In this document: piece after piece, positions 8,407 through 17,178 of the stretch
How positions within the stretch are numbered: the first letter of the stretch is position 1
Layout of the letters: every line of letters starts with the position of its first letter
Assembly (NCBI GenBank): GCA_029287395.1
Contig: JARFRF010000130.1
Location: 1-36,815 of the forward strand
Reading direction: 5' to 3'
From: Methyloceanibacter sp.
GTDB taxonomy: Bacteria; Pseudomonadota; Alphaproteobacteria; Rhizobiales; Methyloligellaceae
DNA: 36,815 nt
Position numbers and translations under genes: made by a program
The notes under the pieces: generated by a model
Databases searched by the model: none
What the model was told of the DNA's origin: nothing
Seen by the model: the letters and a program-made list of their open reading frames with translations, nothing else

Positions 8407-9521
8407 CAGACCTCCCGCGTCTCAAAGTCGATGCGCGGATCGACCCAGGTGTAGGTGAGGTCAGACAGAAGGTTAATCAGCAGGCCGAGTAGCGAGAAGA
8501 TGTACACAGTCGCGAACACGACAGGGTAATCGCGGTTTACGATGGACTCGAAGCCAAGCAGCCCCAGCCCATCGAGCGTGAAAATGGTCTCGATCAGAAG
8601 CGAACCGGCGAAGAACGCACCGATAAAGGCACCCGGGAACCCGGCAATCACAATCAGCATGGCGTTCCGGAAAACATGACCGTACAGCACCTGCCGTTCG
8701 GTCAGGCCCTTGGCGCGTGCCGTGATGACATACTGTTTACGGATCTCTTCGAGAAAGGAGTTTTTCGTCAGGAACGTTGTTGTCGCGAAGGCCGACAGCG
8801 CCATGGCCGTCAGTGGAAGAACCAGGTGCCAGAAATAGTCGGCGATCTTTGCGTACCAAGGGAGCGACCAGAAATCCTCAGAGACGAGGCCCCGGAGCGG
8901 AAAGATCTGCAAGAAGGACCCGCCCGCGAACAGCACAATGAGGAACACGGCCACGAGGAATCCTGGGATGGCGTAGCCGATAACGATGACGCTCGAGGTC
9001 CAAATATCGAAGCGGGTGCCGTCGCTGACGGCCTTCCGAATGCCGAGAGGGATGGATATCGCGTAGGAAATCAGCGTCATCCATAACCCGAGAGAAATCG
9101 AAACCGGCATACGCTCCGCGATCAATTCCAACACGCTTGTGTCGCGGAAATAGCTTTCGCCAAAGTCGAAGCGCAGATAATTCCAGATCATCTGCCCGAA
9201 GCGCTCATGAGCCGGTTTGTCGAAGCCGAACTGCTTCTCAAGGCTGGCTATGAATTCAGGGTCCAGCCCCTGCGCACCGCGGTACTTCGATGACGTGCCC
9301 GCGACGTCGCCGCCAGCCATACCCTCCTGTCCACCACCGGCGAAGTCGCTGCCGCCGCCACTGAAATTCGCCGTTGCGCCAGGGTCTGTACCCGTCAGCT
9401 GTGCGATGAGCCGCTCGACGGGCCCGCCCGGCGCAAATTGCACGATGACGAAGGTCACCAGCATGATGCCGAGCATCGTTGGAATGATCAGCAAGAGTCG
9501 GCGAAGGATATAGGCGGCCAA
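8406..9521 (-). CDS. yejB: Yej-type peptide ABC transporter, permease subunit YejB
   Basis: This is an inner-membrane permease of 371 residues that opens with [21 protein letters not shown], matching the conserved YejB/DppB beginning. A glycine-rich insertion of about 45 residues lies in the first periplasmic loop ([18 protein letters not shown]), followed by [19 protein letters not shown], a conserved family segment. The EAA-like cytosolic loop is [16 protein letters not shown]. The start is TTG; no ATG or GTG is available nearby in frame, AGGAAG lies ten bases upstream, and the family N-terminus supports it. A 260-base non-coding gap separates it from the second yejA gene, the longest gap inside this operon. 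Confidence 0.93.
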   Translation of the reverse strand: MAAYILRRLLLIIPTMLGIMLVTFVIVQFAPGGPVERLIAQLTGTDPGATANFSGGGSDFAGGGQEGMAGGDVAGTSSKYRGAQGLDPEFIASLEKQFGFDKPAHERFGQMIWNYLRFDFGESYFRDTSVLELIAERMPVSISLGLWMTLISYAISIPLGIRKAVSDGTRFDIWTSSVIVIGYAIPGFLVAVFLIVLFAGGSFLQIFPLRGLVSEDFWSLPWYAKIADYFWHLVLPLTAMALSAFATTTFLTKNSFLEEIRKQYVITARAKGLTERQVLYGHVFRNAMLIVIAGFPGAFIGAFFAGSLLIETIFTLDGLGLLGFESIVNRDYPVVFATVYIFSLLGLLINLLSDLTYTWVDPRIDFETREV

Positions 9522-9781
9522 TTGAGCTGGGCTTCCTGTCGCTGCGATACGGGTCGAAAATGACTGCCGCCGCGGCGCCCTTCAGGGCTCGCGAACAGCA
9601 TCCGAAGCCCTTGCTTACTGGATTCTAGGGACGAGTGGAACCCGACAGAGCCTCTGAATCATTGCAAGTTGGTAAGGCTCTCCGCTGCAGCGCTAAGGAC
9701 GAGACGGCCAAAGCTCTTAGGCGCCGCACCTGCGGCAGTTCTTGGAATCCCGAACGCTTCGAAGGGATTGACCGAGGTCCT
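9522..9781 (-). other. 260-base intercistronic region with short inverted repeats
   Basis: No convincing reading frame lies here; the listed ORFs are short, GC-driven and overlap the neighbouring gene. Two small dyads are visible: AGGGCT (9584-9589) paired with AGCCCT (9606-9611), and the 14-nt palindrome GCCGCACCTGCGGC at 9723-9736. Neither is followed by a T-run on the minus strand, so neither is a standard intrinsic terminator. The place is suggestive: downstream of both binding-protein genes and before the membrane genes. RNA hairpins in that position are known to stabilise the upstream message in other binding-protein operons, but that role is inference here. Confidence 0.4.
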
Positions 9782-11596
9782 CTAATTCTGCGCGTCCTCG
9801 GACCACCACGTATCAAGGATGCCCCGATCGAATTTGGGCTTCGTCTCGGGCCTGCCGAACTTGTCCCAATAGGCAATCGTGTGAGAGGGCTTGTACCAAT
9901 GTGGGACCCAGTAGTGGCCAGCGCGTAGGACCCTGTCGAGTGCCCGCGCGGCCGAGTTCATCTCCTCGCGACTTGGGGCGCCGATGATCTTCTCTATCAG
10001 TGCGTCGACCGCTGGGTCCTTTATGCCCGCGAGGTTTAGCGACCCGCCCATGTCCGCGGCGCGCGAACCGAAATAGCTTCGCAACTCCACGCCTGGTGTA
10101 ATCCGCATGGCAAAGCGGCTTGTCGTTATGTCAAAGTCGAAGTCTTTCAGGCGTTGTTGAAACTGCGCGGGGTCAACCCGGCGGATACGCGCATCGATCC
10201 CAAGCAGGGACAAATTCTTGACGTAAGGGGCGATGATGCGTTCGAAGGTCGGCGCGAATGTGAGGAACTCGACGGTAAGCTGATCTCCCGCCTCGTTGAC
10301 ACGCTTTCTATCTTTGATGCGCCAACCGGCCTCATCAAGCAATTTACTGGCCCGCTGTAGCGACGCCCTGTCGCGCCCAGAGCCATCACTCTTCGGCGGC
10401 ACGGGAACCGGCCCAAGAACGTCCGGATCCACGTCCACACCAAGATTCTCAATCAGTACGCGTTCCGCCTCAGAAGGCTCTCCTTCGGCCTTCATGGGTG
10501 AGTTCTCAAAATAACTCTGCGTGCGGTCGTAGAGATTGTAAAACATGTTGCGGTTGGTCCATTCGAAGTCGAATGCCAAGCCAAGCGCTTCACGGACGCG
10601 CTTATCTTTGAACTTGTCACGACGGGTATTGAGGAAAAAACCTTGCGTACCTGACGGCGTCATGTCGGGCAACGTGTCTTTCTTCACGCGTCCGTCCCGG
10701 ACAGCTGGGAAGTCGTATTCCGTTGCCCAGACCTTGGAGGTGAATTCCTCACGAAGGTCGTAAGTGCCAGCCTTAAATGCTTCCATGCCGGCTGTGCGAT
10801 CGCGAAAATACTCGAAGCGGATCTTATCGAAGTTCCAACGTCCCTTGTTAACGGGCAGGTCCCTCGCCCAATAGTCGAGGTTCCGCTTGTAAGTGATGTT
10901 CCGGCCTTGCTTGAGGTCATCGACAAGATAGGGACCGGACCCAAGCGGTGGCTCAAGAGTCGTTTCGTCGAATTTCCTGTCGGTGTAATAGGCCTTCGAG
11001 AAGATCGGCAGTCCCGAGACGGTTAGCGGTAGGTCGCGGACAAGGTCACCTTTGAACGTATAGCGCACTGTCGTCGGGTCGAGTGCTTCAGCCTTTTCGA
11101 CATCGCGCAACGTCTGGGAAAACAGCGGGTGACCCTTTTCCTTCAGGACGTCGAAAGAAAAGGCGACATCTTCGGCCGTCACTTGGGTGCCGTCGGAAAA
11201 ACGGGCTTCAGGCCGAAGATAAAATGTGACCGTCTTACCGTCCTCCGCAACAGTGGCGCTCTCCGCAACGAGCCCGTAGACAGCATCTGGCTCGTCCATC
11301 GCCCGCACCATGAGGCTGTCGAATAGGAGTTCGAGGCCTTGAGCGGCATCGCCTTTAAGGATGTAGTTGTTGAGACTGTTGAAGGTCGTTACCCCGCCCC
11401 AACCGACAAGAGACAGGTCACCGCCTTTAGGGGCTTCAGGGTGGGCATAGGCGAAGGCTGTGAAATCCTCTGGTAGGGCGACGTCTCCGAAGGCGGAGAG
11501 CCCATGGCTCCGCTCAGATGCTGCCAAGGGCGAGGATGCGTGTGCGACACACAAAACGCTGACGGCAAGGACAAACGCGACACGTGTGAGGTTCAT
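9782..11596 (-). CDS. yejA: YejA-type periplasmic peptide-binding protein (second copy)
   Basis: This is an extracellular solute-binding protein of family 5, 604 residues from the ATG at 11596, with a signal peptide (MNLTRVAFVLAVSVLCVAHASSPLAA). The YejA subgroup is recognised by LPEDFTAFAYAHPEAPKGG near the N-terminus and by FNSLNNYILKGDAAQGLELL. Further marks are YGLVAESATVAEDG, EPPLGSGPYLV and RGILDTWWSED at the end. It captures peptides in the periplasm and delivers them to YejB/YejE. It is clearly homologous to the gene just upstream; conserved blocks such as PVNKGRWNFDKIRF and DFEWTNRNMFY have counterparts there. The two therefore form a tandem pair. The ORF-track start at 11662 would overlap the upstream gene and precedes the signal peptide by 22 residues, so the later start is preferred. 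Confidence 0.92.
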   Translation of the reverse strand: MNLTRVAFVLAVSVLCVAHASSPLAASERSHGLSAFGDVALPEDFTAFAYAHPEAPKGGDLSLVGWGGVTTFNSLNNYILKGDAAQGLELLFDSLMVRAMDEPDAVYGLVAESATVAEDGKTVTFYLRPEARFSDGTQVTAEDVAFSFDVLKEKGHPLFSQTLRDVEKAEALDPTTVRYTFKGDLVRDLPLTVSGLPIFSKAYYTDRKFDETTLEPPLGSGPYLVDDLKQGRNITYKRNLDYWARDLPVNKGRWNFDKIRFEYFRDRTAGMEAFKAGTYDLREEFTSKVWATEYDFPAVRDGRVKKDTLPDMTPSGTQGFFLNTRRDKFKDKRVREALGLAFDFEWTNRNMFYNLYDRTQSYFENSPMKAEGEPSEAERVLIENLGVDVDPDVLGPVPVPPKSDGSGRDRASLQRASKLLDEAGWRIKDRKRVNEAGDQLTVEFLTFAPTFERIIAPYVKNLSLLGIDARIRRVDPAQFQQRLKDFDFDITTSRFAMRITPGVELRSYFGSRAADMGGSLNLAGIKDPAVDALIEKIIGAPSREEMNSAARALDRVLRAGHYWVPHWYKPSHTIAYWDKFGRPETKPKFDRGILDTWWSEDAQN

Positions 11597-11615
11597 TGAT
11601 CGGGTCTCGAACTTG

Positions 11616-13520
11616 TCAGCTCGCGTCGGCTTGTTTTGGCAGCGACTTGTCCTTGGCTGCATCGTACCACCACACCTGCAAGAAACCTGGCGTCAAGCCC
11701 GGAAGCCTCTCTGGCTGGTCGTAGCGGTTCCAAAACGCGATGCGCGAGTGCGGCGAAAACCACTGCGGTACGACAAACTTGTTCCAGAGAAGGACCCGAT
11801 CGAGAGCGCGAGTCGCGGCAACAAGTTCCTTACGATCCTTTGCGAAGATCACGCGATCAATCAACTTGTCGATAGCCTCGTCCTTGATGCCGATAAGGTT
11901 CGTGCTTCCCTCACGATCTGCTGCCTCGCTACCCCAGAAATCACGCTGCTCGTTGCCGGGTGACTGAGACTGCGCGAAGTTTCCAACAATGATGTCGTAG
12001 TCGAACTTATTTAGACGTCTTGTGTACTGCGCGGAGTCCACCAGGCGGATGGTGCTCTTTATGCCCAGCCGGTCGAGGTTGCGAATATAGGGCTGGACGA
12101 TGCGTTCGAAGAGCGGTGACACGAGCAGAAACTCGATCGTCATTGTTTGACCGGTCTCCGCATTCGTCAATGCGCCGTCTTTCACTTGCCAGCCGGCTTC
12201 GCGAAGGACTTTGACGGCCTCACGCAGATTGTTGCGCATCTCCATCTGATCTTTGTTCGTCGGGTTCGTGTAGACAGTCGTAAAGACTTCCTCGGGAACC
12301 TCGCCACGCACCGTCTCGAGTATTTCGAGTTCGCGTCCTGCTGGAAGTGCCGCTGGTGCTGCCAGTTCAGTGTTCTGGAAGTAACTGCCAACGCGCTCGT
12401 ATTGGCCGTAGAAAAGGTTCTTGTTAGCCCATTCGAAATCGAAGGCCAGATTCAGCGCCTGGCGAACGCGCCGGTCTTGAAACTGCGGGCGCCGGAGGTT
12501 GAGAACAAAGGCCTGCATCGGCATGCCGCGATTCAACGTGATTTCTTCGCGCTTTACTTCGCCGTCCTTTACAGCCGGGAAGTCATAAGCCATGGCCCAG
12601 TTCTTGGAGCTGGTCTCCGTCCAGTAGTCCAAATTCCCTGCCTTGAAGCTCTCAAAGGCGACTGTCATATCGCGATACGTATCGAACCGGATCTCGTCGA
12701 AGTTCCACTTACCAACATTCACGGGTAGGTCTTTACCCCAATAATCGTCGACCCTTTCGAAACTGATGGAGCGGCCGGGCTGCACAGTCTTGACGCGGTA
12801 GGCGCCGGAACCGAGCGGCGGCTCCATTGTCGTCTTCAGGGGATCGCGCGCGTCGCCATTGGCGTCAGTCCCCGTCCAAAAGTGTTTCGGTAAAATGATG
12901 AGTTGCCCCATGATCATCGGGAGCTCACGATTGCCTTTCGTGTCGAAGTAAAACGTCACTTCGTTGTCGCCGGTCTTCTCGCAATGCGTGACGTTTTTGT
13001 AGTAGAGCCCCATCCGCGGATTTGCGGCCTTGTTCACCTCAAGGCTGTAAATGACGTCCTCGGGTGTGATCGGCTTACCGTCATGCCAACGCGCTTCGTC
13101 GCGCAGTTTGAAGGTCACCGACGAGTAGTCTTCCGGATACGAAACCCACTCAGCGATCAGTCCATAGGCTGTTGAAGGCTCATCAATGCTATCGGACATG
13201 AGGCTTTCGTTGACGAGGCCGATGCCCGGCGCGCGTTCGCCGCGATAAAGCACCGGGTTGAGACTGTCGAAACTGCCAATCGACGGAAGGCGTACAAGCC
13301 CGCCCTTTGGGGCATTCGGATTGACGAAACTGAAATGTGCGAAGTCCGCCGGATAACGCGGCTCTCCCACGAGAGACAAGGCGTGATGCTTATTCTGGCC
13401 AGATGACCCGATAATATCAGTCTTTCCGTCTTCAGCTAGCGCAGCGCCCCCTTGGGTCGTGGCGGGGCCAATCAAAAGCGCCATGAGCGCCGTAGCAAAT
13501 GCTAGTCGTGAAAATGCCAT
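11616..13520 (-). CDS. yejA: YejA-type periplasmic peptide-binding protein (first copy)
   Basis: This is a family 5 solute-binding protein of 634 residues from the ATG at 13520, with a signal peptide (MAFSRLAFATALMALLIGPA). It shows the YejA blocks RYPADFAHFSFVNPNAPKGG, IGSFDSLNPVLYRGERAPG, EPPLGSGAYRV and DFEWANKNLFYGQYER. It is the first gene of the yejA-yejA-yejB-yejE-CDF-yejF transcript, and only 19 bases separate it from the second copy. Tandem paralogues that share one permease usually widen the range of peptides taken up; that is inference. The ORF track extends 50 residues upstream to 13670, but that stretch is not signal-peptide-like. No strong ribosome site is visible before the chosen ATG. 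The upstream space 13521-13750 should hold the operon promoter; I cannot pick a convincing -35/-10 pair. Confidence 0.92.
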   Translation of the reverse strand: MAFSRLAFATALMALLIGPATTQGGAALAEDGKTDIIGSSGQNKHHALSLVGEPRYPADFAHFSFVNPNAPKGGLVRLPSIGSFDSLNPVLYRGERAPGIGLVNESLMSDSIDEPSTAYGLIAEWVSYPEDYSSVTFKLRDEARWHDGKPITPEDVIYSLEVNKAANPRMGLYYKNVTHCEKTGDNEVTFYFDTKGNRELPMIMGQLIILPKHFWTGTDANGDARDPLKTTMEPPLGSGAYRVKTVQPGRSISFERVDDYWGKDLPVNVGKWNFDEIRFDTYRDMTVAFESFKAGNLDYWTETSSKNWAMAYDFPAVKDGEVKREEITLNRGMPMQAFVLNLRRPQFQDRRVRQALNLAFDFEWANKNLFYGQYERVGSYFQNTELAAPAALPAGRELEILETVRGEVPEEVFTTVYTNPTNKDQMEMRNNLREAVKVLREAGWQVKDGALTNAETGQTMTIEFLLVSPLFERIVQPYIRNLDRLGIKSTIRLVDSAQYTRRLNKFDYDIIVGNFAQSQSPGNEQRDFWGSEAADREGSTNLIGIKDEAIDKLIDRVIFAKDRKELVAATRALDRVLLWNKFVVPQWFSPHSRIAFWNRYDQPERLPGLTPGFLQVWWYDAAKDKSLPKQADAS

Positions 13521-13750
13521 GACAAAATGTGCACCATTTCGCGTTATCGGGATTATCTCGGCGAGTCTGATCCGAGCGCGCCACGGATCGGTGAAGCGTC
13601 TCAAATCTATACTGGGGCTGCAAAAAATCTCAGCCAGCAAAAAAGTTAGCATGAGCGTCTGCCGCGCCAAATGAATTATCGGTCATGTCTAGCGGGCCGA
13701 TAAGCGAGTGGGGTGTGCGTCAAACGACTGAATTAGGCTCAATTGGAGCC

Positions 13751-13776
13751 AAAAAGGGCCCCTGAAGAGGGGCCCT
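13751..13776 (-). terminator. intrinsic terminator of the cytochrome c gene
   Basis: Read on the minus strand, AGGGCCCCT-CTTC-AGGGGCCCT forms a perfect 9-bp GC-rich stem with a 4-base loop, followed directly by TTTTT. It lies about 30 bases after the stop of the cytochrome gene and marks the boundary before the yej operon. It is the clearest intrinsic terminator in the window. Confidence 0.9.
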
Positions 13777-13806
13777 GGATCCAAACACTTTGGTGTGAAG
13801 GGGCGT

Positions 13807-15177
13807 CTACTCGACTCCGTCCGGTTTGCCGTCTGGGTAGACGGGCTGTGGCCAGGAAGACTGGCCATCGCTGCTACCGGCCGCACTCGGCTCATCGGCC
13901 CGCGTGGTCGTGGATGCCGGGTCGGCCGGAACGACTGGCTGCGGCTGGTTCGGAGAAGGCGGTTCGCCTTTGTGCGGTAGCGAGGGCGCATCCTCCGCCA
14001 CAGTCGGCGGATTGACGATCGGCGCTTCGCCGGACGCCTCTCCGTTGGTAGCGGAAGGCGGCTCTGTAGCGGCCGCAGCTGGTTCTTCAGCAGCAGGCTC
14101 CTCGGCAGCAGACTCCCCGGCAGGGGCAGCGTCCTCGGCAGCCTCTGCGGGGTCATCCGCGTTCTCGGAAGCGGCCTCGCCCTCGGCAGGCGCCGCTGCG
14201 GCGTCAGCTGCGGGAAGGGGCGGCGGGTTTTCGGTCTCGCTGCGCAAGTAAGCGATGACATCGGCGCGCTTCTTCGCGTCGGCAATGCCCGGATACGCCA
14301 TCGTTGTGCCGGCTGCGAACGCTTGCGGATTCTCGAGCCAAACGTCTAGCCGCTCATAGGTCCAGGCGCCGCCTTTGTCCTTGAGCGCTTGCGAGTAGCT
14401 AAATCCGTCTTTCTTTGCGAGTTCCGCCCCGACGATGTTGTGCAGATTCGGACCGACCATGTTGGCGCCACCAGCCTCGAAGGAATGACAGACCTTGCAG
14501 AGTGCCGCTTCTTTCTCGCCTAAGGCCGGGTCGGCCTCGGCAAGAAGAGACAAGACTTCAGGGGCCGCCTCGTCGGGGCTTTCCTCTGCCGCGCTTGCGT
14601 CCGCAGCCTCTTCGGCAGCCGGCTCTTCAGGAGGCTCAGGGATTGGTAGTGGATCGTCGCTGTTCTGGTTTAGGTATGCGATCAAATCAGCGCGGTCCTG
14701 CACATCGGGGATGCCGGCATAGGCCATGGTCGTCCCCGCGGCGTAACCTTGCGGATTTTCGAGCCAGAGGTTCATGTCCTCGAAGGTCCACTCGCCGCCT
14801 TTGTCCTTCAGAGCCGCGCTATATGTGTACCCCTCATGGGCGCCGATCTTCTTTCCGACGATTCCGTATAGTCCCGGTCCGATCATGTTCGGGCCGCCCT
14901 TTTCGAAGCTGTGACAGGCCTTGCACAGCCCAACACCCTGCTCGCCTTTTGCCGGGTCAGCCTTGTTGAGGGCTAGAATGAAGGCTGCGCCCTTATCCTC
15001 TTCCTTCTTCTCTCCACCGCCTTGAACAAGGTCGTCTCCGGCGCCAGCCACCACGTAACCCGGCGTCTCGGGCAGCTCCTCCTGAAACACGATGTCAATG
15101 AGTGTTCGTGTGCCAAAGAACAGCAGCAGCGCCAGCAGCACCGACATAGCGACTTTATTGTAGAAGTAGTATTTCAT
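13807..15177 (-). CDS. membrane-anchored diheme class I cytochrome c with long acidic/Pro-rich tail
   Basis: This is an electron-transfer protein of 456 residues from the ATG at 15177. A single N-terminal anchor helix (about residues 9-31, VAMSVLLALLLFFGTRTLIDIVF) is followed by two homologous cytochrome c domains. Domain 1 has heme site CKACH (85-89) and axial Met in TTMAYAGI (about 151). Domain 2 has CKVCH (227-231) and TTMAYPGI (about 293). Both share GYTYSAALKDKGG- or GFSYSQALKDKGG-type segments, so the second arose by internal duplication. Acidic Pro/Ala/Glu linkers separate the domains. A tail of about 140 residues, rich in Ala, Glu and Pro, follows and ends in PQPVYPDGKPDGVE. The single-domain relative is the CycM/c552 type of rhizobia, thought to carry electrons between the bc1 complex and a terminal oxidase, and I believe it often lies near kdsB and pheA. 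The gene is divergent from kdsB. Confidence 0.9.
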   Translation of the reverse strand: MKYYFYNKVAMSVLLALLLFFGTRTLIDIVFQEELPETPGYVVAGAGDDLVQGGGEKKEEDKGAAFILALNKADPAKGEQGVGLCKACHSFEKGGPNMIGPGLYGIVGKKIGAHEGYTYSAALKDKGGEWTFEDMNLWLENPQGYAAGTTMAYAGIPDVQDRADLIAYLNQNSDDPLPIPEPPEEPAAEEAADASAAEESPDEAAPEVLSLLAEADPALGEKEAALCKVCHSFEAGGANMVGPNLHNIVGAELAKKDGFSYSQALKDKGGAWTYERLDVWLENPQAFAAGTTMAYPGIADAKKRADVIAYLRSETENPPPLPAADAAAAPAEGEAASENADDPAEAAEDAAPAGESAAEEPAAEEPAAAATEPPSATNGEASGEAPIVNPPTVAEDAPSLPHKGEPPSPNQPQPVVPADPASTTTRADEPSAAGSSDGQSSWPQPVYPDGKPDGVE

Positions 15178-15209
15178 CAGCGACGACCCCCCGGCAGGCA
15201 ACAATAAAG

Positions 15210-15225
15210 GCTACTTCTGAGTAGC
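15210..15225. promoter_or_regulatory. small inverted repeat in the cytochrome c / kdsB divergent region
   Basis: GCTACT-TCTG-AGTAGC is a perfect 6-bp dyad with a 4-base spacer, 33 bases upstream of the cytochrome c start within the 158-base divergent intergenic space. It could be an operator or an mRNA 5' hairpin; nothing shows which, and a chance origin is possible. Confidence 0.25.
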
Positions 15226-15335
15226 TCTTACGGAGGCCGACACTATAAGGGGCAGCCCGTTGTTGCAACTGAGAGAATAAGCGCAGGTCACTGAATCATT
15301 CTGAAACGCGTATCAATGTTAACAGACTGAAAAAT

Positions 15336-16073
15336 ATGGTAAAATCGATTGTTGTTATTCCCGCGCGACTTGCGGCAACCCGCCTTCCGGACAAGCCATT
15401 AGCAGATATCGGCGGCGAGGCCATGATCGTTCATGTGTGGCGACGGGCGATTGAGGCGGGCTGCGGGCCCGTCTTGGTGGCAACAGACTCGCAGGCGATC
15501 GAGGATGCCATTGCGACTGCCGGCGGCGAAGCCATCCTCACGCGTCCCGACCATGTGAGCGGTTCGGACCGAATCTTTGAAGCGCTCCAGGCCGTCGATG
15601 AAGAGCGGCAGTACGACGTGGTAGTTAATTTGCAAGGGGATTTGCCTACGCTCTCGCCCGCCCTGATCCGGAAATGCGTCGAAGCCCTTGAGCTTGGCGA
15701 GGCGGATATCGGAACGATCGCCGCGGAGATCGTGCGTGACGAGGAGCGGACAAATCCAAATGTCGTGAAGGTCGTTGGATCTCCGCTGTCGCGGGGTGGG
15801 ATCCTCAATGCGCTGTATTTCACACGGGCAACCGCGCCGTATGGCGCCGGGCCACTCTATCATCACATCGGGCTCTACGCCTATCGCCGCGCCGCACTAG
15901 AACGGTTTGTGGGGTTAAGGCCGTCACCCCTCGAAATGCGCGAGAAACTTGAACAACTGCGCGCGCTCGAAGACGGTATGCGTATCCATGTCGGTCTCGT
16001 TGACACGGTTCCGATCGGTGTCGATACTGCCGCCGACCTCGCGAGGGCGCGAGAAATTCTTGAAACCGCATAG
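15336..16073 (+). CDS. kdsB: 3-deoxy-manno-octulosonate cytidylyltransferase (CMP-KDO synthetase)
   Basis: This cytosolic enzyme activates KDO with CTP to give CMP-KDO for lipid A-core lipopolysaccharide synthesis. The 245-residue length is typical. Diagnostic segments are [20 protein letters not shown] (nucleotide-binding N-terminus), [25 protein letters not shown] and [13 protein letters not shown], where QGD carries the metal-binding Asp. Further on are [11 protein letters not shown] and [17 protein letters not shown]. The gene shows that the host makes KDO-containing lipopolysaccharide. The ribosome site before the ATG is weak. It is followed 49 bases later by pheA on the same strand. Confidence 0.96.
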   Translation: MVKSIVVIPARLAATRLPDKPLADIGGEAMIVHVWRRAIEAGCGPVLVATDSQAIEDAIATAGGEAILTRPDHVSGSDRIFEALQAVDEERQYDVVVNLQGDLPTLSPALIRKCVEALELGEADIGTIAAEIVRDEERTNPNVVKVVGSPLSRGGILNALYFTRATAPYGAGPLYHHIGLYAYRRAALERFVGLRPSPLEMREKLEQLRALEDGMRIHVGLVDTVPIGVDTAADLARAREILETA

Positions 16074-16122
16074 GAATTTCTGACCCTCGGCAGCACGACC
16101 CGCAAAGAACTCTCAGAACGCA

Positions 16123-16980
16123 ATGGCCAAGAAGCGCGCAAATCGGATCGCCTTCCAGGGAGAGCCAGGAGCCAATTCTCACCTGGCGGCGAATGACGCT
16201 TATCCAGAGATGGAGGCTGTTCCGTGCGCGACATTTGAAGATGCGTTGGCGGCGGTCAAATCCGGCTCAGCGAAGCTGGCGATGATCCCGATCGAGAACT
16301 CGGTGGCAGGACGTGTCGCCGATATTCATCATCTCTTGCCCGACTCGGGGCTTTACATCATCGGCGAGCACTTCGAACGGATTCGGCATCAATTGCTGAC
16401 TTTGCCCGGCGTCAACCTGTCGGACCTCAAGTCCGTCCACAGTCACATCATGGCGTTGGGACAATGCCGAAAAGTCATCGCCGATATGAAGCTGACGCCC
16501 GTGACCGAAGCCGATACCGCTGGTGCGGCTCGACATGTGAGTGAGTCCGCCGATCCTACGCAGGCTGCAATAGCTTCGAAGCTTGCCGCTAAAATTTATG
16601 GGTTGAAAGTCGCCAAGCGCGACATTGAGGATGCCGCCCACAACACGACGCGGTTTGTGGTTCTCTCCTCGAAGCCTGTAAAGACAAAGGCCAAGGACGG
16701 CCCCGTGTTAACAACCTTCGTGTTTCGCGTCCGCAACGTGCCTGCGGCGCTCTACAAAGCGCTCGGCGGTTTCGCCACGAATGGCGTGAACATGACCAAG
16801 CTTGAATCCTACCAGCTCGAAGGGTCTTTCAACGCTACGATGTTCTATGCGGATATCGAGGGGCACCCCGACACGCGCGCGGTGCAACTCGCAATGGAAG
16901 AACTCGGCTTCTATACAAGCGAAATCACAGTGCTCGGGACGTATCCGGCGAGCAAGTTTCGGCAGACGCTAGGGGCCTAG
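16123..16980 (+). CDS. pheA: prephenate dehydratase with C-terminal ACT domain
   Basis: This enzyme converts prephenate to phenylpyruvate, the committed step to phenylalanine. The 285-residue monofunctional form lacks a chorismate mutase domain. The catalytic half runs from IAFQGEPGANSHLAA through MIPIENSVAGRVADIHHLLPDS and SHIMALGQCRKVI to the signature Thr-Arg-Phe in NTTRFVVLSS. The ACT regulatory domain follows (about residues 195-275: LTTFVFRVRNVPAALYKALG, NMTKLESYQLEGSFN, FYADIEGHPD) and should bind phenylalanine for feedback control. The kdsB-pheA neighbourhood is, as I recall, common in Rhizobiales. Confidence 0.96.
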   Translation: MAKKRANRIAFQGEPGANSHLAANDAYPEMEAVPCATFEDALAAVKSGSAKLAMIPIENSVAGRVADIHHLLPDSGLYIIGEHFERIRHQLLTLPGVNLSDLKSVHSHIMALGQCRKVIADMKLTPVTEADTAGAARHVSESADPTQAAIASKLAAKIYGLKVAKRDIEDAAHNTTRFVVLSSKPVKTKAKDGPVLTTFVFRVRNVPAALYKALGGFATNGVNMTKLESYQLEGSFNATMFYADIEGHPDTRAVQLAMEELGFYTSEITVLGTYPASKFRQTLGA

Positions 16981-17082
16981 GGTAAGTCCCGCGGCGCCGG
17001 TGGGTTGCTCATGTCGAATTGCCGACTGGCTTGGTACTGAGCCCGCTTGCCACAAGGCTCGGCTTCCACGATATTAGGGGTA

Positions 17083-17178
17083 GGGAGGTTGGCGGCAGGC
17101 GCGTGCCTCGCCAACCGGGTCAGGTCCGGAAGGAAGCAGCCCTAACGAGCGTTTCGCGGGTTGATTGTTCAGCCTCCC
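17083..17178 (+). ncRNA. ffs: signal recognition particle RNA, bacterial small (4.5S) type
   Basis: The invariant SRP core GGTCAGGTCCGGAAGGAAGC, followed by AGCCCTAA, occurs at 17118-17145. This is the domain IV loop with the GGAA tetraloop that binds Ffh. The flanks pair to give a single long hairpin: GGGAGG at the 5' end (from 17083) with CCTCCC at the 3' end (to 17178), about 96 nt, close to the usual 4.5S size. It works with Ffh and FtsY to deliver nascent membrane proteins to the translocon. It fills most of the 315-base gap between pheA and dnaX; the rest of that gap shows nothing else clear. Exact ends are estimated from the closing stem. Confidence 0.95.

Noticed and set aside
7375-8454. 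359-residue plus-strand ORF opposite yejE
   Set aside because: It is rich in Arg, Gln and Glu with no domain pattern and mirrors the codons of a well-supported permease gene.
13904-14251. Repetitive GC-rich stretch resembling a tandem repeat array
   Set aside because: It is the Ala/Glu/Pro-rich tail of the cytochrome; the repeats are irregular and in-frame with no fixed unit, so it is not a CRISPR or satellite array.
14415-14969. 184-residue plus-strand ORF opposite the cytochrome gene
   Set aside because: It is Arg/Pro-rich low-complexity sequence expected opposite Ala/Glu/Pro codons; the minus strand has two heme motifs.
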